A stretch of 41,608 nt of DNA, taken from assembly GCA_030748495.1 (NCBI GenBank), contig JASMLX010000054.1, positions 1 through 41,608 on the forward strand, written 5' to 3'. The notes beneath the pieces were generated by a model that did not search any database, was not told the DNA's origin, and saw only the letters and a program-made list of their open reading frames with translations. The position numbers and the translations under genes were made by a program. This DNA comes from Candidatus Poribacteria bacterium (GTDB taxonomy: Bacteria > Poribacteria > WGA-4E > UBA9662). The first letter of the stretch is position 1. Each line of letters begins with the position of its first letter. This document shows positions 16,297 to 25,667 of the stretch, piece by piece.

Positions 16297-17589
16297 ATGG
16301 CGGAAGTTTTACCCTTCCCAGGGGTACGGTTCAATCCAGACCGTATCGATGATCTGGTAGATGTAATTACCCCTCCTTACGATGTGATCTACGCTCCAGA
16401 TCGAGTGGAACTTGAAAAACAACATCCAAATAACATCGTTCGCCTAATCTTAAGTCAGCCGACAGATCAAGATACCAAGCAAAATAATCAATATACACGC
16501 TCCGCTAATCTTCTCCACCAATGGATCAATGATGGGGTCTTAGTCCAAGACGATCAGCCTAGCTATTATATCTACAATCAGCGCTTTATACTGCCAGAGG
16601 GGGGAGTTTGCACACGTCGGGCACTGGTAGCAGTTGGGAGACTAGAAAAGTTTACCGATCGGATTGTCCTGCCGCACGAAAAGACCTTAGCGGCTCCGAA
16701 AGCCGATCGACTCAACTTGATGCGCCAAACTCATGCTCATCTCAGTCCAATCTTTCTACTTTATTCTGATAAAGAAGGATTGGTGGAACGAGAGATGCTA
16801 GATTTTACCGACGCTCATGATCCTGTCGTGGATCTGAGCTCACGATTTGGTGCGACCCATCAAGTTTGGCAAATGGTTGATCCAGAGATCAACGATCGAA
16901 TCCGTCAAGTTTTCTCCAACAAAACGTTGCTGATTGCTGATGGCCATCATCGATACGAAACCTCAATCGCCTTTCGAGACGAAATTCGAGGGCAAGCTGA
17001 GAACTGGTGTGGCGACGAACCCTACAACTACGTGATGATGAACCTAGTTCGGATGGAATCTAATGGCTTGGCAGTTTTACCGATTCATCGACTTCTGAAT
17101 AATTTAGATCTGGACCTGTTAACACATGCCACGGCTAAATTATCGGCAGCATTTGAGGTAAACCCCTTCGAAAATCTGGACAGTTTGAAAATGGCTCAAT
17201 CAAAACTGGCAGGGGTGAAACCCGCTTTTGGCTACTATACCAAGGGTGATCAGTTCCAACTGATTGTCGGTCAACCCCCGAATGAAACCGATTCCAGTCT
17301 GGGTCGGCTGGATATTAAGATTCTACACGACCAAATCATCAAAGGTGTATTTGGCGTCGATACTACGAATGTTGCTGGTCAGCAGAAAGTTAGTTACAAA
17401 GTTGATGCCCAACAAGCCATTGATTCTGTTAAATCGGGTGAATTCCAAGTGGCGATTTTGCCTAATCCAACTAAGGTTGAACAGGTTTACGATGTTGCCC
17501 TAGAGGGCGATACGATGCCGCAAAAATCGACTTTCTTTTATCCTAAGTTGGCAACTGGTCTCACGATTCACTTAATGAGACCTTGTTGA
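16297..17589 (+). CDS. DUF1015 family protein
   Basis: 430 residues, normal for the family. The hallmark start is LPFPGVRFNPDRIDDLVDVI followed by TPPYDVI; later blocks are NIVRLILSQP, VLPHEKTLAAPKADRL, LLIADGHHRYETSIAFRDE (the most conserved DUF1015 motif) and LDIKILHDQII. The reaction is not established; the family is cytoplasmic. It is tightly packed between the cysteine-synthase-family gene and the CinA-like gene (17 and 15 nt gaps), so co-transcription is likely, and a link to serine or cysteine metabolism is a reasonable guess only. Confidence 0.88.
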   Translation: MAEVLPFPGVRFNPDRIDDLVDVITPPYDVIYAPDRVELEKQHPNNIVRLILSQPTDQDTKQNNQYTRSANLLHQWINDGVLVQDDQPSYYIYNQRFILPEGGVCTRRALVAVGRLEKFTDRIVLPHEKTLAAPKADRLNLMRQTHAHLSPIFLLYSDKEGLVEREMLDFTDAHDPVVDLSSRFGATHQVWQMVDPEINDRIRQVFSNKTLLIADGHHRYETSIAFRDEIRGQAENWCGDEPYNYVMMNLVRMESNGLAVLPIHRLLNNLDLDLLTHATAKLSAAFEVNPFENLDSLKMAQSKLAGVKPAFGYYTKGDQFQLIVGQPPNETDSSLGRLDIKILHDQIIKGVFGVDTTNVAGQQKVSYKVDAQQAIDSVKSGEFQVAILPNPTKVEQVYDVALEGDTMPQKSTFFYPKLATGLTIHLMRPC

Positions 17590-17604
17590 GATTGGCCGAT
17601 TGCG

Positions 17605-18384
17605 ATGCCATCTGACCTAATCGAACTGTTTTCAATTGGCACTGAGCTTACACTTGGGCAAATTCAAGATACTAATGCGCACTGGATTGCTCAGCAGGTT
17701 TTTCGGCTTGGCGGAACAGTCCGTCGTGTTACCATGTTGCGTGATAACGCTGATGAAATGCGTCAAGCCTTTAGTGAATCGATCCGACGTGAAACCGGAT
17801 TGATATTGATGACAGGCGGACTGGGACCAACTCCGGATGATATGACGTCAAAAATCGTGGCTGGGTTGACCGAACGAGAACTTATCGTAGACGAAGAAAC
17901 GGTACAGAACTACATGGAGCGCCGCCAACTGACAGATCGATCAGAGGTTAGTGATAGCTTGCTAGAAATGGCAACGGTACCGGCTGGGGCCAAGACCTAT
18001 CAGAATTCAGCCGGTTGGGCACCATTGGTTTGGGTAGAGCACCAATTATCGACGATCTTAATGATGCCGGGGCCTCCACGAGAGATGAAGTCAGTCTTCG
18101 AAGACCACGTGGCCCCTTTGATCTCGGAGCGATACAGCCACTTGGGAGCATCAGTTCGAGTCGCGGTGAATCTGCCAGAATCTCGGGTTTCACCGCTGAT
18201 GCAGGAAGTGATGGAGAAATTCCCTACTGTTTACCTCAAAGCCTATGTTGCTCTACGCAACGAAAATGGGCTAGCTGTCGATATTATTACCACCGGAGAA
18301 ACACAGGACGAAGCCGATCAACTTGTTCGTCAAGCGACAGACTGTTTTGAACAACTGGTTCGACAAACAGAACCGACACTTTAA
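17605..18384 (+). CDS. CinA N-terminal (MoaB/Mog-like) domain protein
   Basis: 259 residues. LIELFSIGTELTLGQIQDTN is the opening of the CinA/MoCF domain; LILMTGGLGPTPDDMTSKIV is the conserved nucleotide or molybdopterin-like site; TILMMPGPPREMKSVF is the third block. Full CinA (~410 residues) has a C-terminal PncC-type amidohydrolase domain; this protein stops after the first domain plus a short alpha/beta extension. In the family the N-domain acts as an ADP-ribose pyrophosphatase-like phosphohydrolase. It is the last gene of the five-gene cluster and is followed by a terminator. Confidence 0.85.
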   Translation: MPSDLIELFSIGTELTLGQIQDTNAHWIAQQVFRLGGTVRRVTMLRDNADEMRQAFSESIRRETGLILMTGGLGPTPDDMTSKIVAGLTERELIVDEETVQNYMERRQLTDRSEVSDSLLEMATVPAGAKTYQNSAGWAPLVWVEHQLSTILMMPGPPREMKSVFEDHVAPLISERYSHLGASVRVAVNLPESRVSPLMQEVMEKFPTVYLKAYVALRNENGLAVDIITTGETQDEADQLVRQATDCFEQLVRQTEPTL

Positions 18385-18396
18385 ATTCTTGAAAAC

Positions 18397-18438
18397 GGAA
18401 CATAGTAGAGCGTACATGTGACTATTATGTCCTTTTTT
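18397..18438 (+). terminator. Rho-independent terminator after the CinA-like gene
   Basis: GGAACATAGTAG (18397-18408) pairs with CTATTATGTCC (18422-18432) with one bulged A and one G-U, and is followed at once by TTTTTT (18433-18438). It sits 12 nt after the stop. Confidence 0.7.
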
Positions 18439-18487
18439 CTGAAACTGGCTTATTGCCAAAGCCCTAGGGCGAGGAGTTATATATCGC

Positions 18488-18823
18488 GTGAGAAAAGCGA
18501 AACGGAAACAACGGTTCCATCAACGGAAACGTGCCAAGAGTGCTGGTCAAGGCAAGAAAAATAATGATAGCAACCCGGCAATAACTGATGATGCTAACGT
18601 TCCTAAAGTCAAGGAAGATAAGATCGAAGTAGAAGGATCAATTATCGAAGCGTTGCCGAGTGCAACCTTTCGTGTCAAACTCGATAATGGTCACGAAATC
18701 ATGGCTCATATTTCGGGTAAAATGCGAAAGTTTTTTATCCGTATTATGCCTGGTGATAAAGTCAATGTTGAATTGTCTCCTTACGACCTGACTCGCGGGC
18801 GTATAATTTACCGTCAGAAATAA
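18488..18823 (+). CDS. infA: Translation initiation factor IF-1 with N-terminal basic extension
   Basis: 111 residues. The canonical IF1 OB fold runs from about residue 41 to the end ([58 protein letters not shown]). Standard IF1 is 70-75 residues. Here no ATG/GTG/TTG occurs in frame near the usual start, and the frame is open back to a GTG at 18488 that has GAGGAG 11 nt upstream. The added 40 residues are very basic ([26 protein letters not shown]) and then acidic/neutral (PAITDDANV), like a flexible RNA-binding tail. IF1 occupies the 30S A site during initiation. Monocistronic between a terminator and the J-domain gene. Confidence 0.88.
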   Translation: MRKAKRKQRFHQRKRAKSAGQGKKNNDSNPAITDDANVPKVKEDKIEVEGSIIEALPSATFRVKLDNGHEIMAHISGKMRKFFIRIMPGDKVNVELSPYDLTRGRIIYRQK

Positions 18824-18918
18824 GCCCGCTGACTTGTCCAGAGCAGACGCCATCAGCGAATATATATCTGTCTAAAGGGTGGGCCGTACGATCTACACAG
18901 TGGGTTAAGTTTGCTCTG

Positions 18919-19770
18919 ATGTCGTCATCTGCGCTAATAGTTTTTGTAGATCCGCGACAGGTTGAACTCGATCAGTTGTTAGCTGAGTTACAGGAGATGC
19001 GGCAGCAGGTGATGACGATGACACTCAATTTAGAAAGTCTCAAGACAGAGATCTTCAATGTTGAGTGTGAATACCATTCTCGTCTCTCTGAATCTTATCG
19101 AGAACTGGAAGAAACCCGACTTTCATCCCAAGAGTTCAGCCTGCGTCTACGGTTAATACGCGAGGGAGTTATAGCTGAAGAAATTGAATCTCGAGTTGTT
19201 GCTTGCTTCAAAACGGCTCGTAAACGACTAGAAAAGCAAAATTCAGCTGATGAATCAGATCCAAGCCCAACATCTGCTTCTAGCCCACCATTGACTACAG
19301 ACCAAAAACGTCAGCTTCAGCAGATCTACCTCAAACTGGCTAAAGACTATCATCCTGACAAGTCTAACTCTATCTGCTTTGCTCGAAATATTGAGATGAT
19401 GACACGTGTCAATCGGGCTTACGAGGAACGAGATCTGCAAACCTTACGCCGGATTCAAGAAGGAACTGCCGACTCTACTTATCACGCCCTTGACAATAGT
19501 AAATCGATCGATAAGCGGAAACGTAAACTAATTCGCACGATGCGACATACGAAACAATTCATCAATGGATTGAATGTCGAGGTGGAAAGAGTTAAAGTTA
19601 GCGAGGGCTATCAATTAAAGACTCGGTTTGAGGTTGCGCGTAAAAACGGCACCGATCTATTCAGAGGATTGGTTCGTGATATGCAGCGAAAAGTCAACCG
19701 CGCCAGGCACCATTTGGACACGCTTCGCCAACAGTTCAACCATCGCTTACAAATGTCGTCTAAGAACTGA
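18919..19770 (+). CDS. J-domain protein with N-terminal coiled coil
   Basis: 283 residues. Residues ~14-110 are Leu/Glu/Arg-rich coiled coil (QLLAELQEMRQQVMTMTLNL). A linker of Ser/Pro/Thr follows. Residues ~127-180 are a J domain (QLQQIYLKLAKDYHPDKSNS with HPD at 145-147, then MMTRVNRAYEERDLQTLRRI). The C-terminal ~80 residues are strongly basic. J domains stimulate the ATPase of Hsp70/DnaK; this is not classical DnaJ, since the Gly/Phe, zinc-finger and C-terminal domains are absent. Client or role unknown. The start ATG at 18919 has no strong ribosome-binding site. Confidence 0.8.
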   Translation: MSSSALIVFVDPRQVELDQLLAELQEMRQQVMTMTLNLESLKTEIFNVECEYHSRLSESYRELEETRLSSQEFSLRLRLIREGVIAEEIESRVVACFKTARKRLEKQNSADESDPSPTSASSPPLTTDQKRQLQQIYLKLAKDYHPDKSNSICFARNIEMMTRVNRAYEERDLQTLRRIQEGTADSTYHALDNSKSIDKRKRKLIRTMRHTKQFINGLNVEVERVKVSEGYQLKTRFEVARKNGTDLFRGLVRDMQRKVNRARHHLDTLRQQFNHRLQMSSKN

Positions 19771-20170
19771 AGATAGGTTTGGACTAAATCAAGTCTAATT
19801 ACACTGGGAATACCAATCGGCGAATACCGTTCAGTTTAGCTCAGGTCATAGCCCCAAGTTTACACACTATTCTGCCCTCCTTGGGGCAAACTGACAATTC
19901 AGTGTTCTAAATTGAACGCTGATCAGTGAATCCGCATCGAAAATGCGGTCGCTTTTGGCATCTATGTTGCTTTAAATCGTTGCGTTGTATTGCTTTCTAA
20001 AAAGTAAGGTGTTCGTTTCTCGCAGACCGGCATTTCTGCTAGGCGTAGAATTTAAGCTGTTGCCGCACTCACCTTGATCCTTGATTCTCTGGACCTTGAT
20101 TCTTATAACCCCGAGCCTCCTCTCAGGAGTCACTTCTCCCAAGTAATCGTAGTTGATAATAGGAGTATCT
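19771..20170 (+). other. 400-base intergenic region, no gene seen
   Basis: Between the J-domain gene and the giant lipoprotein gene. I see no protein-like frame and no clear terminator or consensus promoter. It ends in the AGGAG (20161-20165) ribosome-binding site of the lipoprotein gene. Confidence 0.5.
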
Positions 20171-23100
20171 ATGAAAGCCCTGAATGTCATTCTACTGGCA
20201 ACTCTCGTATCTGTTTTGTTGACTGGTTGTGTGACACAAGAAATTACACGCAAGGCAGATTGGGAAGCCGATTTTTACGACATTCACTTCGTCAATCATC
20301 GTTATGGCTGGATCGTAGGCGACAATGGGCTAATCGTCCACACCAAAGATGGAGGACAAACCTGGAGGCAACAAGAAACTGCGATTGAAGGTGATTTTAA
20401 CGCGGTCTATTTTGCCAACGAAAAAAAAGGTTGGGCAGTTGGATTTGAAGGCTTAATCGCGCGAACCAATGATGGTGGAGCCCATTGGCAGATTCAAAAG
20501 AGTGGCACTTCCGCCAACCTGAACAACGTCTATTTTGCTAACTCGCAGGTCGGGTGGATCGTCGGTGAGGATGCTGATGTCTTATACACTGAGAATGGGG
20601 GACAAAGTTGGAATCGGTATGAATATGTGAGCGAATTCCCACTCAATGGTATCTGGTTTGCCGACAAATATCGCGGTTGGGTCGTCGGTGAATACGACCG
20701 TATCTTTTTCACCGAAGATGGGGGAAATAGCTGGCGCGAACAGAGTAATCGATACGAAGGTGAAAGAGACCGACTGATCAATGACAATAAAAATATCTTT
20801 TTCCTCGATGATAGCGAGGGCTGGCTAGTAGGGAGTGACGGCTCGATTTTTCACACCACCAATGGTGGAGGCGAGTGGCAACGACAGGATAGCCGGATTC
20901 CACTGATCAACGGTCATGTTCGCGATACTATCAACGCCGTCGATTTCGTGGATGAGGATCTCGGAATCGCTGTAGCTGATGTTGGCTTTATCATTCATAC
21001 GACAGATGGTGGTGAAAACTGGCGACTGTGTGAGAGTATCACGGAGAATAATATGACCTCAATCCAGTTTGTCACCGATCAAATCGCTTACGCTGTCGGT
21101 TGGTACGGTACCATCATGAAAACAACGGATGCTGGTGCAACCTGGGCAATGATCAGTGGTACTACCGCTAATGACCTGGAGCAGGTGACTTTCGCGACCG
21201 AGGATGTTGGCGTTGCTGTTGGTAAACGCGGTACCATCGCTATTACTCAGGATGGTGGTGAGACCTGGACAGAAGTCGATTCTGAGATTTGGGACGATAT
21301 CAATGGCATTTACTTTGCTACTGATAAAGAGGGGTGGGCCGTTGGTTCACGTGGCATGATCACCCATACTACAGACGGAGGTTTAACCTGGGAACACCAG
21401 AAAAGCGGATGGTGGTATTCGTTAACCGATGTCTATTTTGTCGATACCCAAAAAGGATGGGTCGTTGGCGATATGGGCACCGTTTTGCACACGGCTGATG
21501 GAGGGCAAAACTGGGTCCAACAAACACCGGGTGAGTTTCAACAACTCAAGGGTGTTTTCTTTCTGGACGAAAAAATCGGTTGGGCTATCGGCTGGCCAGG
21601 GATTTGCCTCCACACTACCAATGGTGGATTAACGTGGAATCAGCAAACAACCGGCACTTATAACGAGTTGTACGGTGCCTACTTTTTGAACCAAAAACTG
21701 GGTTGGATCGTGGGACAATTCGGTGAAATCCTCCATACCAAGGACGGTGGCCAAAGTTGGAAATTTCAGCAGAGTGGAACAGAAAAAAATCTGAACAAGG
21801 TCTTTTTCGCTAATCAGGAATACGGACTGGCTGTCGGTGATGATGGTGTTATTCTGACTACTGTCAGTGGAGGGAAGACATGGGAAGTTCAGGAAAGCGA
21901 CACCGACAACGATCTTTACGGGTTTGCTTTATCACCCAAAGGGATGGTGGCCGTCGGCAAAGGTGGCTTGGCCATGAAATTTGCCCTAACTGAAGAGCAG
22001 GAAATACCAATTGACTTGCCACCTAAAGCCGGTAGCGAGGAAGCCAAAGTGGTCCAGATCGAACCTGAAGTCGAGGAGGTTGTCTACCAGTGGCAAGTTG
22101 TTCGACAGACGGAGTGGCAAATCGATTTGAATGATGTCTCCTTCGTCGATGAGCAAAAGGGATGGGCAGTGGGAACAGAAGGGCGTATCGTTCATACGAC
22201 AGACGGTGGTCAAAATTGGCACCCACAGCATAGTGGCATTCAGGATGATTTACAGCGTGTTGTTTTCTTTGATGATCAGTCGGGTTGGATTTTCGCCCGT
22301 GGTTCAATGCTTCGGACGGAGAACGGCGGACAAACCTGGCAGATCCTACGAGGTGTGTTACAGAACTTCCGCGGTGGAATCTCATCCCTGCAATTTATCA
22401 GCCGTAAGGAGGGATGGCTCGGAGTTACGCAAGGTCAGACCTTGCACACTGTTGATGGTGGGCTAACATGGAAACGGCAGCAAAGCGGAACAACCACGCA
22501 AGCCATCGCTAGCCTCCATTTTGTCGATAGCAACAACGGTTATGCTGTGGTACCACAGCGACGAGACGGTGGCTTCATTCTGCAAACGACCGATGGTGGA
22601 GACTACTGGGAAATACTGGATAAAACCAATCAACCTGCCATTGCTGTACGTTTTACCGATATTAACAACGGTTGGTTAATCATGGGTAATGGCTCCTCTC
22701 TATTCACCACGGATGGTGGGCAGACTTGGAAACAACAGTTGACAGACTTCGATGGGCGTATCCGTCGAGTCACATTTTTAAATGACAAACAGGCCTGGGC
22801 CTTTACCGGTCGAAACTCGGTTGTAATTACCAAAGACCGCGGAACGGTTTGGGAGGAAATCTTCTTTGATGGTCGCCCACCTCGTCAAATTCAGAAAGTG
22901 GTTATCTCTTCATTGGAAGAGACAGTTCCTCAAAAGGATCAACAGAAACCGGTGGATGAGTTTCAACAGTTATTGGTGCAACGTGGTATGGATGAGAGTC
23001 GCTTCAGCCGGTCGACTACGGAGCAGGCAGAAGAGAGTGAAACGGTAAGTTCCCAGGACGAAAGTAAAGATAAAGCCAAATCTGAGGAGGCTGATGTGGA

Positions 23101-24169
23101 AGAGGCCTCGGTGGATACTCCGCCTCGTGGACGACCAGGCCGTAATCGTGATGGCGTTCGCAGTGTTTTCTTCCTTAACGACCAACAGGCCTGGACGGTC
23201 GGTGCTGCTGGCAGCATCCATCGGACGGATGATGGTGGATCGACCTGGCGAAGGCAGAGCGGCGGTGCACGCTATAATGATCTCAGGCATGCACTGTTTC
23301 TAGATGAAAACAACGGTTGGGTATCGGGAAGCCAGGGAGTTTTACTGGAAACACAGGATCAGGGGAAAACCTGGTTGCCGATCAATAGCGGCACTCGTCA
23401 GGAACTTGTTGGTGTGCATTTTGTTGGCCTCGATCCCAAGTGGGGTTGGGTGATGCGAAGAGATGGTACCGTCCACTATACCACCGATGGGGATAAATGG
23501 TCTGCTGGACGGACACCTAAGCGTCCTCCCTTGTTCGAGAACGAACCACCTCGACAATTTCGGATGAACGATGTCGGTTTCGGCAAATTCTCCGAGGGAT
23601 GGGCCGCTGGGGGCGATGGCCAAATCATCCACAACCAGGATGGTGGTCCAATCTGGACACCTCAACGCACCTCTACCGGTAAAGACCTGGTCGATATTCA
23701 GATGAAGTTCGCTCCACTGGGTTGGGCTGTCGGCCACGCAGGTATCGTTCAGCGTACCGTCAACGGTGGACAATACTGGAAGCACCATGAAACGGATACC
23801 GGATACGATCTGTTCTCAGTCTCCTTTATTAAAAAGCGGATTGGTTGGGCGGTTGGCCAACATGGGATTGTGCTGCGCACAGACAACGGTGGCTTTAAGT
23901 GGGAGGCACTTTCTGGTGGAACCACACAAAACCTGAACGACGTGATCGCCATTTCTGAACAGGAACTTTATACTGTTGGCAACAAAGGCCTGATTCTTCA
24001 TTCCAGTGATGGCGGTGGCACCTGGAAACAACAACACACTGATATCGACAACGACCTGTATACCATCGTGCAGTCGGAAGATGGCAATATATTGTGGATT
24101 GTCGGGCAGTGGGGAATTATCCTGAAGCGATCCCTAACCCCCCAAGTCTCTTACCGTTTAGCAAATTAG
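20171..24169 (+). CDS. Giant YCF48/Hcf136-like beta-propeller lipoprotein (~28 blades)
   Basis: 1332 residues from ATG 20171, five bases after AGGAG; an in-frame TTG at 20153 is less likely. It has a lipoprotein signal with lipobox LTGC (Cys20). The rest is ~28 repeats of about 43 residues of the form (D/N)L..V.F.....GW.VG..G.I.HT.DGG..W..Q, the YCF48/sialidase BNR-like blade. Blades 1-14 are continuous. A Glu/Pro-rich linker (around IDLPPKAGSEEAKVV) precedes blades 15-20. A ~90-residue charged low-complexity linker (SESK, E and D rich) precedes blades 21-28. Seven-blade closure would give four propellers. YCF48 in plants and cyanobacteria assists photosystem II assembly; in non-phototrophs these are surface lipoproteins of unknown role, probably protein- or glycan-binding. 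Monocistronic. Confidence 0.88.
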   Translation: MKALNVILLATLVSVLLTGCVTQEITRKADWEADFYDIHFVNHRYGWIVGDNGLIVHTKDGGQTWRQQETAIEGDFNAVYFANEKKGWAVGFEGLIARTNDGGAHWQIQKSGTSANLNNVYFANSQVGWIVGEDADVLYTENGGQSWNRYEYVSEFPLNGIWFADKYRGWVVGEYDRIFFTEDGGNSWREQSNRYEGERDRLINDNKNIFFLDDSEGWLVGSDGSIFHTTNGGGEWQRQDSRIPLINGHVRDTINAVDFVDEDLGIAVADVGFIIHTTDGGENWRLCESITENNMTSIQFVTDQIAYAVGWYGTIMKTTDAGATWAMISGTTANDLEQVTFATEDVGVAVGKRGTIAITQDGGETWTEVDSEIWDDINGIYFATDKEGWAVGSRGMITHTTDGGLTWEHQKSGWWYSLTDVYFVDTQKGWVVGDMGTVLHTADGGQNWVQQTPGEFQQLKGVFFLDEKIGWAIGWPGICLHTTNGGLTWNQQTTGTYNELYGAYFLNQKLGWIVGQFGEILHTKDGGQSWKFQQSGTEKNLNKVFFANQEYGLAVGDDGVILTTVSGGKTWEVQESDTDNDLYGFALSPKGMVAVGKGGLAMKFALTEEQEIPIDLPPKAGSEEAKVVQIEPEVEEVVYQWQVVRQTEWQIDLNDVSFVDEQKGWAVGTEGRIVHTTDGGQNWHPQHSGIQDDLQRVVFFDDQSGWIFARGSMLRTENGGQTWQILRGVLQNFRGGISSLQFISRKEGWLGVTQGQTLHTVDGGLTWKRQQSGTTTQAIASLHFVDSNNGYAVVPQRRDGGFILQTTDGGDYWEILDKTNQPAIAVRFTDINNGWLIMGNGSSLFTTDGGQTWKQQLTDFDGRIRRVTFLNDKQAWAFTGRNSVVITKDRGTVWEEIFFDGRPPRQIQKVVISSLEETVPQKDQQKPVDEFQQLLVQRGMDESRFSRSTTEQAEESETVSSQDESKDKAKSEEADVEEASVDTPPRGRPGRNRDGVRSVFFLNDQQAWTVGAAGSIHRTDDGGSTWRRQSGGARYNDLRHALFLDENNGWVSGSQGVLLETQDQGKTWLPINSGTRQELVGVHFVGLDPKWGWVMRRDGTVHYTTDGDKWSAGRTPKRPPLFENEPPRQFRMNDVGFGKFSEGWAAGGDGQIIHNQDGGPIWTPQRTSTGKDLVDIQMKFAPLGWAVGHAGIVQRTVNGGQYWKHHETDTGYDLFSVSFIKKRIGWAVGQHGIVLRTDNGGFKWEALSGGTTQNLNDVIAISEQELYTVGNKGLILHSSDGGGTWKQQHTDIDNDLYTIVQSEDGNILWIVGQWGIILKRSLTPQVSYRLAN

Positions 24170-24503
24170 TGGACGGAGACTGAACTAGCACCACCTGTAG
24201 CATCCGATTGAACCGGTACGTAATGATCAGTAAATTCACAACTGTTGTTACAGAATAGATTCTCCCTTGTAGGTTTAAAACCGGTAGTTCGTCAGCAACT
24301 ACTACTGGAAGATATATTTCTTGATAACAAGTTATATCGGTGGTGGTTAGTGGAGGAAACTACCTGTGGGGCATATGAGTCAGTAGAAAACCGTGCTCGC
24401 TTGTTGTAATGGGGTTCGGGGCCAACCTAGTAATATTGTGTTATACATAGTCAAACCCCGGCTATTTCAACTTATTTCCCAATGAAAACATACCAGTGAG
24501 AGC
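24170..24503 (+). other. 334-base intergenic region, no gene seen
   Basis: No credible reading frame. GGGGTT near 24414 could pair with AACCCC near 24455 around a long loop, but there is no T-run, so I do not call a terminator. Confidence 0.4.
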
Positions 24504-25400
24504 ATGGTTTTGACTAAATTCAGTCTTCATCGGTTGAGGTCTTTTTTGCTGCTGGCAGTTGCCAGTATAGTAATCTTTGGATTGCATTTGTCAGCTGACC
24601 AACCAACTCTCCAGGTTGTCAAAGTTACCAAACTGCCAACGATAGATGGTCTAGGCAACGATGCGGTTTGGGCTTCAGCACCGACACAGATCTTGTCGAT
24701 CCAAAAGTCAATGGGCAAAGATGAAGGTAAGGAAATAACACAACTGAGGCTGAAAGCGGTCTATACGGAAACTGACTTGGCCATTTTAGCCATCTGGACA
24801 GATGACACTGAGAATCGAACTTATAAAACTTGGATTTGGGATGCTGAAAGGTTGCGTTATAAAAAAGGGCGTGACTTGGAGGATATTTTTTCGATTGCTT
24901 TTCCAATCCACGGTCCATTCTCCGGGAATATGCTATCCCCGGTTGAAGTGGAATGGGACGTTTGGCATTGGAATGCTGGGCGAACCGATGTCTCTGGCTA
25001 TGCGATTGATCGGCGGCATATTCATACCTTTAAGCAACCGAAAGGCCGCGCCAGGCAAATCACGACCCTTAGTAAAAAGAAAATCTGGTTTGCCAACCCT
25101 ACTGACCGGGGTTATCCTCCGATGGTGCCACAGCCCAAACCGAAAACCTTTCAGGGACAGCGAGTTCCCTCCTATCTCACTACGCAACCAACTCAGAGCC
25201 AAGCCGATGTGATAGCCAAAGGAACTTGGCAAAATAGTGTATGGCAACTAGAAATGAAACGAAAGCTTGACACCGGATTTGATGATGACTTAGCCTTTGA
25301 TCCAAACCAATCCTATCAAACGGCCATCGCTATCTTTGATCATGCTGAAGGCGGCAAGCACGGGTCATCTCAGGTAGCCGAAATTACTTTTCTAAAATAG
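24504..25400 (+). CDS. Exported ethylbenzene-dehydrogenase-type heme-binding domain protein
   Basis: 298 residues. Signal peptide ~1-28 (FLLLAVASIVIFGLHLSA). Mature protein: VVKVTKLPTIDGLGNDAVWA, then ITQLRLKAVYTETDLAILAI, RDLEDIFSIAFPIHGPF, and VEWDVWHWNAGRTDVSGYAI, followed by WQLEMKRKLDTGFDDDLAF and SYQTAIAIFDHAEGGKHGSS. This is the EB_dh (ethylbenzene dehydrogenase gamma-like) fold, which binds heme b through Met/Lys-type ligands in periplasmic electron transfer. No catalytic molybdo- or iron-sulfur subunits are nearby, so it may work alone or with a cytochrome such as the hexaheme one at 28.3 kb; that link is speculation. Ends 21 nt before a perfect hairpin. Confidence 0.75.
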   Translation: MVLTKFSLHRLRSFLLLAVASIVIFGLHLSADQPTLQVVKVTKLPTIDGLGNDAVWASAPTQILSIQKSMGKDEGKEITQLRLKAVYTETDLAILAIWTDDTENRTYKTWIWDAERLRYKKGRDLEDIFSIAFPIHGPFSGNMLSPVEVEWDVWHWNAGRTDVSGYAIDRRHIHTFKQPKGRARQITTLSKKKIWFANPTDRGYPPMVPQPKPKTFQGQRVPSYLTTQPTQSQADVIAKGTWQNSVWQLEMKRKLDTGFDDDLAFDPNQSYQTAIAIFDHAEGGKHGSSQVAEITFLK

Positions 25401-25421
25401 AGAAATTTAAACCTACTAAAC

Positions 25422-25451
25422 TGATGAATCTCCACTGCTGGAGATTCATCA
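25422..25451. repeat. Perfect 13-bp inverted repeat with 4-nt loop
   Basis: TGATGAATCTCCA (25422-25434) and TGGAGATTCATCA (25439-25451) are exact reverse complements around CTGC. There is no T-run on either side, so it is not a classical intrinsic terminator. It lies between the heme-domain gene and guaA and may be a transcript-end stabiliser, factor-dependent terminator or protein site. Confidence 0.75.
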
Positions 25452-25667
25452 ATTGCGACCCCTTGTTTACACCTAAAAGGGAATAAGGTTAAGGCCTTAC
25501 ATGGTGTCTACTTGTGTTGCTTCACTAATAAGGTAGTTTAAACCGTCAAACAGTAACAGGTATTATTCGAAAGGTTAGCTGGAAGGACTGCCGGTTAATC
25601 CAGAAAGGGGATGCTATGCGTACAACTAATCATAAAGGAGACTGGTGGTTCCTTCGCCAAAAATAGG

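Noticed and set aside
22131..22466. Extra frames on both strands inside the giant lipoprotein gene
   Set aside because: Their composition and repeat-periodic position show that they are shadows of the propeller gene.
20300..24160. Regularly spaced ~125-130 base repeats resembling an array
   Set aside because: They encode the propeller blades; the DNA copies are diverged and there are no identical repeats with unique spacers, so this is not CRISPR.
25452..25667. Possible purine riboswitch in front of guaA
   Set aside because: I could not find the conserved three-way junction bases or a plausible P1 helix, only the isolated 13-bp hairpin upstream.
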